64,000 nucleotides of DNA from Trogon surrucura (GCA_020746105.1 CM036618.1:1054001-1118000); one strand, 5' to 3'. Shown: positions 37,254-50,180, numbered from the stretch's first letter. Notes: generated by a model from the letters alone, not told the origin. Made by a program: numbers and translations.

Positions 37254-37907
37254 TCTTCCCCCTCATCCTCCATCACTGTCCAGCAGGCAGCTCTGGGATT
37301 TTATGACTGGGATTAGGTGACACCATAGACCAGAAGCACTGACCCTCTCAGTACGACTCCAGTAGCTGGGCCCAGTTTCCCTCACGCTCACCCTGGTCTC
37401 GTGAGGAAGTGGCCTTTAGCCCTTGCAGGACACACTCGCTCTGGTGGGGTTTGTTTCCTTCCATTGTCTCCATGTGGGTTTTGCCAGGTCTGTGTCTTGG
37501 TATATTCTGGGTCTGGTTCCCCTTTTCTCCCTTAGTGCCCCGGCTGACCAGCTGCCCTATCGGACACCCTCACTGGGATAAACCTTCTCCCCCTCTCACT
37601 CACCAGTCAGCGTGACTGACCAGGTCACCTTGGTTCCTGCCGCCGCCTCCCTTGTCGCTTGTCTGTCGGATTTAAGCACTTGCACTGAGACGGTTTGCAA
37701 AGTGGTAAAGAACAGGTCGTTTATTAAAGCAACAGACGCAACAGTTTGGGGATTGCTGTTGATAAATACACTTGCTGCGACAGCGCTAAGAGAGGATAAT
37801 AATGCTGGCAAAATGTATTTCTCACCCAAAAAGCTGACAGCACAATTCTTGCCAAGAAGGCGTCCCTGTCTTGGGAGCAGGAGGAGGAGCACAGCCTGTC
37901 GACTGCT
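37254..37907 (-). mobile_element. Probable LTR fragment
   Basis: The - strand carries AATAAACGACCTGTTCTTTA (near 37720), an LTR-like poly(A) region, followed by pyrimidine-rich sequence. A 98-codon open frame here is chance. Ends are not defined; roughly 37610-37890 is the best-supported part. Confidence 0.4.
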
Positions 37908-37977
37908 CCTGCTGGGTTAACGGCTGGACTCGATGATCTTAACGGTATCTTCCAACCAAAGAGATTCTGTGATTCTC
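37908..37977 (+). mobile_element. CR1 LINE 3' tail
   Basis: GCTGGGTTAACGGCTGGACT to GATTCTGTGATTCTCTC. Confidence 0.88.
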
Positions 37978-38350
37978 TCCCCCCAGGTATGTACTTCCTC
38001 AGTATCCTTCATACCCAGACCTTATCTATCCCCCAGCTTGGAGGGCTGTGAATGATGCTGAAGTTCTGCTGAAGTCCTGGCTCAGCAGATGCTGATCTGC
38101 TGTAGACTTCCACCAGGCGGTAGGTTGATATTAGCCAGCTGGTTTGCACTGAATCTTGTTCAAGAGCAAATCCTGGGCACCCTCTACTGAGATCATGCTC
38201 AGAAAGAAATCCGGGGCACCAGGAACCCTTTCTATAATGCTGCAATACCTGCAAAACCTTTGATGATGTGTTCGTAATGGAGTTTGCAGTGGGGAGCATG
38301 ATTTGGGTGGAGAGTTGAGTTCTGCGGTCACACACGTTTAGCACATACTT
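37978..38350. other. Intergenic, no gene supported
   Basis: Unique sequence, nothing recognised. Confidence 0.5.
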
Positions 38351-38541
38351 AGAATCATAGAACCATTCAGGGTGGAAAAGCCCCCTGGGATCACCGAGTC
38401 CAACCCCTGACCCTGCTCTGCAAAGCTCACCCCTAAACCATCTCCCCAAGCCCACATCTCAACGGCCTTTAAACACCTCCAGGGACGGGGACTCAGCCCC
38501 TCCCTGGGCAGCCTGGGCCAAGCTCTGGCTGCTGGGAAAGA
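38351..38541 (-). mobile_element. CR1 LINE 3' fragment
   Basis: Inverted CR1: AGAATCATAGAACCATTCAG to GGCAGCCTGGGCCAAGCTCT. Confidence 0.93.
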
Positions 38542-38552
38542 AAGTCTCTAAG

Positions 38553-38818
38553 TGTGACAAGTACTTGCTGCAGGAAAACTTCTTTTGCCAGTGTCACTTA
38601 TCTTCTCACCAACAGCTGATAAAATCAGTCCTTTCTGATGCTGCCCTTGTTCTTCCTCTGGCACTTGGTTTGGTCTTGGCGTTACAACTGCTCGCTGCCA
38701 TGAAGCGAGGGAATTTCTGAGCGATGGCAGGAGTAGCACATCTGACTTCACTCAGCTTCCTCAGCAGTGAGATACCATTTTCTTCCTGTGGCTTGAGGTC
38801 GTAGTCATTGTAACAATT
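38553..38818 (-). pseudogene. Orphan copy of the GVIN gene 3' flank
   Basis: Aligns with 42523-42813, the 3' flank of the GVIN gene, in the same orientation (shared: GACAAGTACT, TTTGCCAGTGTCACT, GGCTTGAGGTCGTAGTCATT). No GVIN coding sequence is attached. The copy stops at about 38818, where ERV env sequence begins. It looks like the remnant of a second, lost GVIN gene in tandem. Confidence 0.82.
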
Positions 38819-40430
38819 CTGTGGAGGTCCAGGGGGATCTGAGGACTCGTCATAGGTGGCCAAGCCTGTCAAACCCCAATGGTGGGTTAGCAATTCATAA
38901 TGGAACTGGGTTCATAATGGAACTGAGTTTTGGGCCCAGGAGGGGAGTCTGTGGCATTTCCATTTTCTTGGAAGAAGTACTTACTGTCTCAATAGGACAA
39001 AGGAAGGAGGGGTATGTGTAGGAAAGAATGTGTGTGAATTGACAGTCTCCTGGATGTGATTGTGTCTATGAACAGTGTGAGACACTCAGTTGTTCCAGAT
39101 ATCAAAAGAAGTGGAATCGGACCCATGTCCAGCTTTCTAGTAACAAATGGGTAAACTGTTCGTATGCTGACTTTAAGGGGGATGGTTGTTGCAAATTATT
39201 TTCAGATCGAAGTTTCCAGTCTGAGATTCTGCGTTGCCACAAGGGCAACACTACGGAAGAAAGATACGAGGCACGAATATTTTATCAGGAATGGCAGCAT
39301 CAAAATGGGACTAGAACTTATTTCCAAAAATTCTGGTCTAGAATCAACCAGACAACATGGAGGGGAACAAACTGGGGATGTAACCGCACCGGGCACCAAG
39401 CGCAGGGTCTTGGAAGTGCAATTACTGCATAAATGGTACCAAGTCCCCTGGAGGGATCGTTATGGGAGGACCTCTAGGGCCTGGGAATACGTTATATTTT
39501 CATGAACCAAGAGATAAGGAAACCTGGGATGGCCCTTTCCCCAGTGGAAGTTGGGCTCTAAAGGGCCATTACTGGATCTGTGGACTCTCTGCATATCAGA
39601 AACTGCCCTCAAATTGGTCAGGAATGTGCTTTGTAGGATATATTAGGCCGTCATTTTTCTTATTTTCACAAATTCAAGGAAACAGACTAGGAGTCAGAGT
39701 GTATGATGATTTAATAAGAGAAAAATGATCAATTGATACTTGTCCATCTGGAGACAGCTCTCAGTCATAATCCACCTGAGCGGATTATAAAATATTATGC
39801 ACCAGCAATGTGGAATCCCAGTGAATTGATTTGTGGAGCAAGGGAACCAATTTACAATTGGAATAAGATAATTAGACCATAAGCTCTTTCAGAAGTTATA
39901 AGTAATCAAACAGCCAAGACTCTGACCTGCTCGCAGACCAGTCTACCCAGATGAGGAACACAATTTTCCAACATCGAATGGTCCGAGCTTATTTGTCAGC
40001 AGAAGAAGCGGGATTTTGTGGAAAACTGAATGACTCTAACTGCTGTTTACAAACGGATGATAATGGAAAGGTGGTGAAGCAAATAACAAAGGAAATGAGA
40101 AAACTGGCTCGTGTGCCAGTTCAGACCTGAAAAGAATTGGAATGGGATATGTTCTCATGCTTGTCTGGTGGGCCGTGGGTTAAACAAACATTATTCTTCC
40201 TTCTCTGTGCAGTAGTGACTTTAATTTTTCTGCCATGTATGATACCCTCTTTTATGCAGCTTACTCAGCGTGTGATCAAGGGAATGCAGGTAGTAGCCAT
40301 ACCCAATGACCCAGAATTAGCTACAAAGGGAAAAAAAGATGATGTCTCTACAAATAATTCCAAGACCAAAAATGAATCAGGAGGAGAAAATCAAGGTAAA
40401 CTTTGTAAAGACAGATACTGAATAAAGAAG
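38819..40430 (+). pseudogene. ERV envelope remnant, copy A
   Basis: Decayed gammaretrovirus-type env. The order visible is: an N-terminal part matching copy B (57110 onward), a surface-subunit stretch with GGPLGPGN and YWICGLSAY (39462-39728), a broken ectodomain, a Cys-Cys motif (SNCCLQ-like, near 40040), and a hydrophobic membrane segment plus cytoplasmic tail (40137-40421). Stop codons and frameshifts split it into several frames, and no LTR is identifiable. It abuts the orphan GVIN 3' flank on the left. Confidence 0.85.
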
Positions 40431-41423
40431 CGAAGGGATGAAGAGGACAAAAAGGAGTGTGTCTTTACAAATGAGTGATAAAACAAAGGAAAGAGTATTT
40501 TCACATATCAGTGATGAAACAAAGAGGAGCGTGTCTTCACAAATGAAGGAGATGCAGCATGCAGCCTGTAAGGAGAAGGAGATATCTTTGCCAGTAGGGC
40601 TATCAATTACGTCAACACCAGCTCCAACAGGTCCATGCCTTCCCTGTGCTGAGCACCGCTGATCTGGACACAGAACTGCAGAGGAAAGGAGCAGAAAACC
40701 CTGCTGGTTCCCCGTGCAGGCCTTGCAGATCTCCACCCCAATGTCTGCACAAGAGAAAACCAGGCCCCTGCATCCTTTACCCACTGGGTTCAAATCTCAC
40801 ACCTCCCCTTCTTATCTCTTGAGATATTGAAGAAGGTCCTTGACCAGACACCCTGAAAGGAGCCAACACTCTCCTTCCACACACCCTTCCACAGACCATC
40901 ACCCAGCTGCCACCTGCCCATCGTCACAGCACAAACACTGCAGTGTCAGGGGCTCAAACCAGGGCATGAAGACACACACAGCTGTGGGTCACCTGAGAAT
41001 AAAGGAGCCAGAGACCAGTCCAGTCCAACTCAACTCATTTATTAGCAAAGACTAGAAGGGATTATGCTGAATCACCACTTTGGCGAAATCCCCAGCAGGG
41101 GTTTGGGTGTCCTTGGGTTTCCAGTAACGTTGCAGGAACAGCACAGCAAAACTCACCAGCCACCTCCCTGGTGCTGTCCCAGCTGGAATCCCGTTCTCCA
41201 GATCAAGGCTCCATTGCCACCAGCCTCTCTTGACAGAAGACACAAACGTCACGCACTGCTGGTGGCTGCTGAGGAAGCTGCAGAGACATGTAATTCTCCA
41301 TCTGGGTTATACGGAGGCTTTTGCTCCACAGCTAAGAGTTTGTGGCTAAGAGCTGGAGGAAGGTGCACCAAGCCCCTGAGTAGGAATGGCTCACCTTAAC
41401 ATATGAAATACTCCTCATAAGCA
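40431..41423. other. ERV 3' flank and unassigned sequence
   Basis: 40431-40620 still resembles the env 3' flank of copy B (58020-58210). From 40620 the sequence is unique or weakly CR1-like. Poly(A) hexamers occur on both strands within 50 bp: AATAAA at 40998-41003 (+) and TTTATT at 41038-41043 (AATAAA on -). The latter could end GVIN transcripts. A 66-codon - strand frame (41052-41252) just before it is not recognised. Confidence 0.5.
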
Positions 41424-42365
41424 TTCACAGAATCACAGAATCACAGAATAGTAGGGGTTAGAGCAGACCTCTGAAAATCATCTGGTCAAACCACCCTGCC
41501 ACAGCAGGATCATCTCAAGTAGATCCCAGAAGAACACATCCAGGTGGGTTTGGAATATCTCCAGAGATGGAGACTCCTCAAACTCTGTGGGCAGCCTGAG
41601 CCAGGGCTCCGTTTCCCTCACAGTATTTTCTTAAGTTTAGCTTGATCCACCTGTTTTCCAGTTTGTGCTCATTGCCATTTGTCTTGTCACTGGGCACCAC
41701 TGAGAAGAGTCAGGCCCCATCCTCTAGATATTTATAACCATCGATGAGATCCCCCCTCAGCCTCCTCTTCTCCAGATCTCTCAGCTTTTCCTTGTGTGGG
41801 AGATACTTCAGTTCCCTCATCATCTCCGTGTCCCTGCACTGGACTCTCTCCAGTAGTTCCTTGTCCTTCTGGAACTGGGGAGCCCAGAACTGGACCCAGC
41901 ACTCCAGATGTGGCTTCACCAGGGCAGAGCAGAGGGGCAGGGTGACCTCCTGTGACCTGCTGGCCACACTCTTCTTAATGCCTTCAGGATGCCCTTGGCC
42001 ATCTTGGCCATGAGGGCACATTGCTGGCCCATGGTCAGCCCATTGTCCACCAGGACCCTCAGCTCTTTCTCCCCAGAGCTGATCTCCAACAGGTCAGCCC
42101 CAGCCTGTACTGATCCATTGGGTCATTCTTCCCCAGAACTTGCCCTTGTTGAATTTCATGAGGTTTCTCCCTGCCCAGCTCTCCAGCCTGTCCAGCTCAC
42201 ACTGGATGGCAGCGCAGCCTGCTGGGGTGTCGGTCACTCCTCCCAGCTTTGTGTCATCGACAAACTTGCTGAGGGTGCACTCTGTCCCTTCATCCAGGTC
42301 ACTGAAGGATGTATTGAACAGGGCTGGAACTGAGTTAAACCACTTCCTAAACCCACATAAGTCGC
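41424..42365 (-). mobile_element. CR1 LINE fragment, with the end of the reverse transcriptase
   Basis: About 940 bp inverted, from the triple CACAGAATCA tail at 41426 to the RT C-terminal region (- strand [29 protein letters not shown]). Located in the 3' region of GVIN. Confidence 0.95.
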
Positions 42366-42522
42366 TGTGTTAACTGCTTTCATGACATCAGAGACCGAAC
42401 AGCTACCGATCTGAGACCTACCTCTGTTTATCAATAAGGGATTGATAAGGGAATGATGAAACAAAGCAAAAGGGAAACCAGCACAGCTTGCAGCCAGATC
42501 CCACAGCCCATTCTATAGCCAT

Positions 42523-42866
42523 GACAAGTACTCGCTGCAGAAAAACTTATTCCTTTGCCAGTGTCACTCATCTTCTCACAGTAACACAAAATCAGTCTTG
42601 TTTAATGCTGCCCTTGCTCTTCATCTGGCACTTGGTCTTCATCTTGGCCACTGCTCACTACAGTAATGTGGAAGAGAATTCTGACTTCACCATGACAGAA
42701 GGGTGTTTCTGAGCAAAGGCAGTAGCACACCTTATTTCACTCAGGTTTATCAGCAATTAGATACCATTTTCTTCATGTGGCTTGAGGTCGTAGTCATTAT
42801 AACAATAATTTGAGGATTGACTTGTACTATGTTCTTCTAAAATGCAAACCAGTTGTGGGTCTTCCT
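42523..42866 (-). other. GVIN 3' flank / presumed 3'UTR
   Basis: Sequence after the GVIN stop. It is conserved in the orphan copy at 38553-38818, suggesting both were once the end of a gene unit. No AATAAA in it; the nearest on this strand is at 41043-41038, beyond a CR1. Confidence 0.6.
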
Positions 42867-45800
42867 TCATATAAGGCTGGCCGAGAGCTTCTGCAGTTCA
42901 TCAAGTGCTTCCTGCTTTGTGATTTCCTGCCACTGAGGAGGGATTTCTCCTCTGCCACAAAATTTCTTACCGCGCCATTCTTCTATCTCTGCCCTGAAAT
43001 GACACACAAACCATTTCCAATACGCTTGCAAGGATGGGTCAGGAGTGATGCTCCAATTGGAATAACGAGGTCCTGCGTCCCGGTACCTCTTGTAGGGGTG
43101 CCATGTGTCTTCACCAAGACTGAATCTACAGTCACTTGCAACCAAACTAGAACAAATATCAATGACCAGATGGTCTGTTTTATGCCACTTCCATCCTTTC
43201 AATGCTTTCGGACGATGGAAGACAACGTGATGGTCTCCATCGTGATTCGGGATGGTGTTTGTGCAGACAGTGCCACAAAAGGGACACTTCACCCAGCACC
43301 CTGCAAACGACTCCGCCAGGATTGTGTGAGGCTTCCTTCCAAAGGAGCTCATATCAGCGCCAGCCAGCTCTTCCTGGAGCTGATCCTTCACTGCAGCCAG
43401 TGCTTCCAACACGGCTTTCTTCAGGAACTCTATGTCTGTTACCTCCTGGTGCTCAATGCTCTTCAGCTCCCTTCTGGGCAAGATTAGCACCTCGCCCACT
43501 GCGCTGCAGAATTCATCCAGCCAGAGAGAGATCTTGTCACTTCTGTCTTCTCTGTCTTTCACTTTTTTGGTTGATGTAACAACAGCTGCCTGGATGCTTT
43601 CATAGAGGTGAGTGAGGGAGTCACCTAAAAACCTCTCCAGCCTCCTGTTCTCATCTAAACAGTATGTCTCCACACGATTCTCAATGTACCTCAAAAAAAA
43701 GTCTTTTGGGTGTTTAAGGTACTCCTTGTACTTGTCAAAATTTTCTTCTTCTGCCAGGTATGTCAGTATGTGAACTTCCAGAGAGGATCTGTTGCCAATG
43801 AAGTCTGGGACTTTCCCCTTCATGTCTCGAGCTATGGCGACAGCTGTCCTCTTATAGACCGCCTGGCGAAGGGCCGGGGAGATCTTGTCACACAGGAAAA
43901 CAGCAAACGTTGTGACAGAAGAGGCTCCTTGGCAGGAGATCTGGAAACATTTGAAGAAATCTTCTCTCTTGCTCTCCAGGTAGATGGATGGATCATTTGC
44001 TTTTCTGAAAGCTGCGTGCATGGCTTTAAACCTTTCTGCTGCCATTCGGCACAGGTACAGTGTTAAATCTATCCTGTACTCTTTATTAAGAATATATTTT
44101 GCATCACTAGGGACAGAGTCCACACCTTTCTGTACTTCATTTAGTATTTCATAAATGAAAGTTCGACTGTAATCCCTCTTCTCCTCTTCCTTCTTATCAA
44201 TGTTTGCCCTCACACGTGCTATGATGGTCTCTGTAAGGCGCTCGATTTTGTTCATATCAGCAACATCAACACTCCCAGGCAAGACTCCCCATTTTTTTTT
44301 CTTAGTGACATATTTGTCCCAGAGAACAGAAAATGATCTGTTTCTGGGAAACGCCACAATTCGTGCATATAAGTTAGGCTCCTTAAAGCATTCTAGAAGG
44401 ACATTTTCTATTTCCACATCGATATTAACCTGTTCCAGACGGGGAGCAGCAGAGGAGACTTCAGTAACCCAGGCTGTCCAGAGAGAAATAAAGTTGTTTC
44501 TCAGTTCTCTTTCACTCAGCCTGTGCCCTTTTAGAGACAGAGCCAACTTCTTGCTCCTTTTCAGGAGCTCATTTTCATATTCTGACTTCCTTTCATCCAG
44601 TTTGCTCTGGTTCTTCTTTAGTTCCAGAAGATTCTCACACTTCTTTCTGGTTTCATGAAGAAGAGACTCTTTTAGTTCTTCCAGCCTCCTTTCTATGCCA
44701 CCTTTCCACTGGACCAGTATCTCCCGGTCTCTGTCTTCACTGAAATACTTTTCCATGTCTCTCATGATGGCATCACTCTTCTCCTGCACCGGTTTTTCAA
44801 GGTGCTCTGCGGTGACCCTCTGCAGGCCCCCGTTGCGAATTTGATTGTCCAGTTTCATTTGCAAGTCCAAGATGTGACTCCTCAGCTGCCAGGTCCACTG
44901 GCTAAAGGCCGTTTCCAGTTTCCTGTAGGCAGCGATCTCCACTGAATTCTTGAAGCTGAAAATGAAGTTTTCGTTCCGCAAAGCGTTCCAGAGGTCACTG
45001 ATACGAACTTTCAAGCTCGAGAGCCTCAAAATGCTGCCCTGCGACTCCTTCTTGGCAGCTTGGAGAATTTGGCTCTTTAATTCCTGCACGTTCTGGCTGT
45101 AGGTGGGGTTGGGTGGTGCCATTGGGGGGTTTCCCTCCCACAGGTGAGCAAAGTAGTGAACGTGGGTGTTCACATCAAAGCGGATGACGTCGCTGAAGCA
45201 GGAGGCATCACAGAACTCCTGCTGGGCAGCCAGCACGGTCATTTCATCCAGCTTTTCCTGCAGGCGTCTTCGTCCCTCCATGTTCTTTTCTTTAACAGTT
45301 ATTTCTCCCACGTTTTGGTGCACAAAGAGGCAGCTTGGAGAAAGGTTGACTTGCTTCATCCTCAGGAAAGCCTGCACAGCAATCTGAAGGACGTCTTGCA
45401 TTTCCGACGGATTTTCCCCAAAGATATTGATCAGGGTGACGTTGCCGATGCCAATGACAAAGGTGGCCAGCTCGTTGTCGTGGTTGAGGGATTGTTTGTT
45501 GACCATCTCCATGGCACGGAGCCCCTCCGTGTCAACAACGAGCATGTAATCAAAGCCCAGATCCTCTTGCAGCTTCTCGTCCACTTTCATCAGCTGCATA
45601 AACGCTCCCCGGGTGCATCTCCCCGCACCGACATTAAACTGGAGACCAAACATGGCGTTCAACAGGGTTGACTTCCCTGTGCTCTGGATGCCGAGCACCG
45701 AGAGAACAAACACGCGCTTGTCCCCGAGCTTCTCGATTAACCTGTCACAGATTGCTCCGACCCATCGTAACGGCACGTAAGAAGCGTCACCATCCATCAG

Positions 45801-48800
45801 CTCGACAGGATACCCCGAAACCATCAGGTCAGCTGCAACTTCAGGCAGTTGGACAAAACATTTGTCCTTTGAGTTCATCGATGCCAGGGCTTCATATATC
45901 TGCCCCACCTCTCTCAAAATGTGCTCGAGGCCAATGGAGGAATCACTGATTTCACTGGAGAGGGCATCTAACTCCTTCAGCAACTGAGCCTTCAGATTCC
46001 CTTTTTCTTTGTTCTTCTTTATTGCCAGGATTTGAGACCACAGCTTGTGATACTCCCTGTTCAGTTCATCCAGACGATCACAGGACAGGTCGTCCATAAA
46101 GACCTTCATCCAGTGCAGGAAGTATTTCTTGGCTTCTGCTGGCTGTGCCTGGAGAAAGTTAAGGACTGATTTCATCAGCTGATTGAGGGGGAATGCCTTC
46201 CGTAGTTGCTTTCTCCTTATCGCTGACTTCTCCGCTTCAATTTGGCTCCGATGATGCTCTATGCTCTTGTTCCTCTTCTCCTGCAAGCGAGCGAGTTCCT
46301 TGTCCTTCTCACACCACATGTGCCACAGTTTTCCTTGAAGAGGCAGCAGCTGGGATTTGATCTCAAACAGCTTCTGTCTCTTCAGAAGCTCCACCAGCTC
46401 CTCTGCCTTTTCTCTGGCTGTCACACACGCGTCTGTATCCTCATCGACTAAGAAGCCGTGCTTGCGAGCTTTGTCCAGGCAGCCGTCAAGGCTGACCCGT
46501 GTGTCAGACCCTTCTAGGAGATCCCTGATTGTTTTTGTCAGCTCGCCCATCAGTTCTGCTTCTTTTCGGTTCTTCAGCCCTATCCTGATGTTTTGGCTGG
46601 ATGGGCCAGCTGCCACCTTCTCTTTTTCGGTGAAAAGACAAACCAAAGGCCTTTGCGACTGCCACAGGTCACGTAAAATTGCCTTCCCTCTCTGATCAGG
46701 CTCGGATACGAGAACCACGTTCACAGCAGACACCTCCTGTAAAAACTGCAGCTGCTCTCCGTGATCCCTTGCGTCTCCGTGCAGGTTACAGAAAGCAACA
46801 CAGCCCTCAAAGCGGTCGTCGTCGCTGCCCCGGGGACAGTACCAGGAGATCTCCACAACACCTTTCATCAGCAAACAGTCCTTGGTGCTGCCCTGGCAAT
46901 GTTGGTGGAAAAAAGTGTCATGCTTTTGCTTGCTCAGCAGAGCGTTCAGGATCTGAGACTTGGAAGAGGAGAGAGAGCTGCCGATCCGCATGAAGGACAC
47001 GATGGGTGTCTCTGCCTGACAAATGAGTTTGTTTTTGGAACTGTACATTCTGGCCTGCTGTCCCGACTTCTCGGCCCCTTTCCAGCTCTTTTTGATGTGG
47101 CTGAGGGACCAGAGGGGGAACTCGATGCGGGAAGTGCAGGGGTTTGGCACCAGGAGAGGCAGCGCGAACTGGCAGAAAGCAAGCTTGGCTGCAATGGACT
47201 GTCTCATGAAATCATCAGCGCAGTGAAAAATGGCCATCTGGAGGTCCATGGGGTGCACAGGGCTCTCCCTGGGGTCAGGTTTGGGAGCTTCTTCCTCCAA
47301 ATCACTAAGAAAGTCATCAAAGTCATCCAAGCACTCGTGCTCCGTGGTCTTTGGCCCACGTGTGAATCTTGGTTTGCTCTCCTTGCAAGTGAGGTACCTC
47401 ACCCGATAATCCACGGTTAATAGCTTTTGCAAGAAGTAAAATGGCAGCTCATTCTCCTGGCTGGGCTGGCTGTCTTGTACCGATGTCTTGTATATGACGT
47501 GGAAATCTTCTGTCCCCATTTTTCGTGGATAGTAACCTTCCAGTCCAAGGCGCCTGAGTAAGTGGAGGAACTCTTGGTTTGCAGCGGCTTGATTTGCTGC
47601 GGATTCGCTGTCCTCTGATTTGGATTTGGATGCACTGGGAGGCTCTGTTCTTTGAAAAGTGTCTTCTAAGTCTCGGACGATGCTGTGTTTCTTCAGATCC
47701 TCACTTGCATCATCCCAGTGCCCACTGATGAGGGACTGCAAGTCACTCTCCAGCATCAACCAGTCTCTGGAGGCCCTGTGCTTTACGAGGAGAGTTTTTA
47801 TTTTTGTGGACCACAGCTCTTTCATTTGAGCTTCCATGAAAACTAAACGCTCCTTCTTCTGCTCCAGCGACAGCTCTTTGGAGTTGGGTGTCACAGTCAG
47901 GCCCGTCAGCAGCAGGAAGGCCTGGGCTCTGTGAGCATCTTGCTCCTGCAGACTCAGATACTCCTTATGTCCCGTTTGCAGTTCCTCTCTCATGAAGTTA
48001 ATTTCTGGATATCCAAGCAGGTGCTGAAAAGTGCTGCTTTCCACCTGGTATCCCGCGCTGGTCGTAATTAGGAGCACCAAGAGCTCGACGTCTTTCTGTG
48101 CCCTTTCCTGGAGGAACTGGAGTAGAGAAGAAACAGCCAGGCTTGCAGTCATGGTGGCTTTTACCTTTGCTTCGTGAATGGCAGATGCTGAGGTTTCTGG
48201 TGCGTAGGTGACTTCCTGGACGTGCTCCTGCATCTGCAGCAGTGCCCTGGTGAGGTCTTGGAGCTCAGAAACATTGGGAGTTTGGGGAAGCGCGTGCCCA
48301 GTCTGGAAGATCCATTGCATAATGGAGGAAGAGCTGGGGAAGTCCTTGACAGAATAGACATGAGGGTGCAGGAGGGACCTCAACAGACACTTGATGGAGG
48401 TGGTGTTTTCTGGAGGTGACGTCTTGCAAAGCTCAACGGTGTTTGCCAGGAGCTGCTGCAGATCTTTGTCCGACAGGCAGACGTTGACCCAGACGCTGTG
48501 GTTTTTGGTTTTTTCATTCAGATTCTGCTTGAATTCCACCAGCGTGAGCAGTTTGTCTTCATCCACCGTCATCTCCCAGGACTTCACGCACTCCAGGAAA
48601 GCTCTGGCCTCTTCCACCGCACTGAGCAGTTCCTCTCCAAACATGGTGCCCACACTGTGATTCGTTAGCGCTTCGTACGCAGCCCTGAGGCTGCTGGCCA
48701 CTTGATAGACGGACTTAAAGTCACTTCTGTGGTTGGTCAGGATTATGTCCCACACTGGGATCAGCTGAAAGCCTCGGTCGATCACACACCAGGTGGTGTT

Positions 48801-50178
48801 GTTAGTTACAAGCCCCAGTTTCCACTGAGGAAGAGAATCCGTCTCTGGCGGGCCCCCTGTTTTGGTCACGTAGAGCTGCACCGCTGTGTGGGCACTCCTC
48901 CCGTCTCTCCCCTGAAGAGAAGCCTCTGAGCTGGATTTTGAAATGTCCACGATCCCTCCCCTGTTGACACCGAAGCCTCTGTAGCTGGCCCCAACGTAGG
49001 AGTTCAGAGCTTCAGACGCCTGGCGCTTCATCTCTTCCCGCTGCTCCGCTCTGAATCCTTCCGCAGATGCCTTCCACCAGAAGATGCCCCCAAAGTGGAG
49101 GGGCCCCTGGTTTACGTGGGACCCAAACCTGCTGAAGAAGCTCCCACACCTGCTCTTCAGCATGTTGGGCCTGTCTGCTTCCTGAATGACGCTCCAGAGA
49201 CGCTCGATGTCTTGCAGCTCCCACAGAGCCGCATCCGAGAGCTGCAGCTGATGCTTCTGGAAGTAGCAGGAGGCCAGCGGGATGTACTGGTACTTGGTGG
49301 TGCAAACGTAGCTGTGCTCAGAGCGGGACTGGTGGGTGCTCTGCGACTGCGAGGAGCTGCTGTCATCTCCGTCAGCTTCAAGATTAAACCCCCAGAACCC
49401 GCCTTTGGCAGAAACGCTGACGCTGAAGCCCAGCTGCTCCATGGTCCTGTGGAAGGTGGCTTCTGCTGCAGAGGAGGAGAACTCCTTCCTCTCAAGCAGT
49501 GACCCTTGCTCTGGGCCGCTGAGCTTGAATCCCTCAGGAACCCTGATGAGCTGCTCTCGCTTCGCCAGCACATCTGCAAGGCTGCTGGTTCTGTAAATGC
49601 CCTGCAGGGCCAGCCCCCCCCGACGCCCGCCTCAGGACCCGCGTGTCGGGGACGTTCTCAGCCCTGCCCACTGATGACTCCTGCTGCTCCAGCTGCTCCT
49701 GGATGCTCTCCAGCACATCCACCAGTGACCTGTCCTGTGGTGCCCAGTACTCTTTGGGAATCTCCAGGGCTTGCCACAGAGCCTCCTCCTTCTGTCTCAG
49801 AACATCCCTGCTGTGGCGGCCGCTCTTGTGCATTTCTTTCAGCTCCTCCAGGATCTGCTTGGCCGCTTCTTGTCTCTGCTTTGCCATCTCCAAACGCTCC
49901 TTCTGCAGCTGCTTAGAAGTTGTTTTGTTGTCTGTGAGTGCCAGGAGTTTCTGGAGCGCCTTCTTTTCCCAGGGGTACCGTGCTTTGCACTCCAGCTTAA
50001 GGTAGTCTTCATATCGCAGATGTTTCAGGGCTTCTACGGACTTGACTCCCAGTATCTCCGACAGTGTGGGGAGCCAGTATTCAACATCCAGTCCTTCTTT
50101 CTCACATGCTGCTGCCAGTAGCTCTTGAGCAAGACATGCATTTTCATCGTCCCCTTGCATGTCTCTCTGTGAACTCAT
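42867..50178 (-). CDS. GVIN-type interferon-induced very large GTPase, one frameshift
   Basis: One giant exon: ATG at 50178, stop at 42869-42867, about 2,420 codons, the normal size of the GVIN1 family. Family members are interferon-inducible, dynamin-superfamily-like GTPases of the cytosol and nucleus, thought to act in cell-autonomous defence. Seen in the sequence: a helical N-terminal region (EALKHLRYEDYLKLE), a long helical middle, then the G domain with P-loop GIQSTGKSTLL at 45663-45692 and DTEGLR near 45520, coiled-coil helices, and a C-terminal Cys/His cluster (CPFCGTVC, NHDGDHH) near 43210-43290. The exon opens at 50180 after TTTCACAG, so a non-coding exon lies upstream. The frame breaks once, at the G8 run 49621-49614: the first ~188 codons are in one frame and the remaining 2,234-codon frame is uninterrupted. 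This is either a sequencing error or a very recent lesion. Confidence 0.92.
49614..49621 (-). other. Frameshifting G8 homopolymer in GVIN
   Basis: Eight C on the + strand. Seven would keep the frame from RRASGG into the LALQGIYRTS continuation; with eight, the N-terminal frame runs into a stop at 49534. Confidence 0.85.
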
Positions 50179-50180
50179 GG

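Noticed and set aside
37596..37892. 98-codon - strand open frame with a hydrophobic segment
   Set aside because: Overlaps LTR-like sequence with AATAAA in the same orientation; more likely a chance frame in an LTR.
41052..41252. 66-codon - strand frame ending just before a poly(A) hexamer
   Set aside because: Position is suggestive of a last exon, but no family is recognisable and the acceptor is not convincing.
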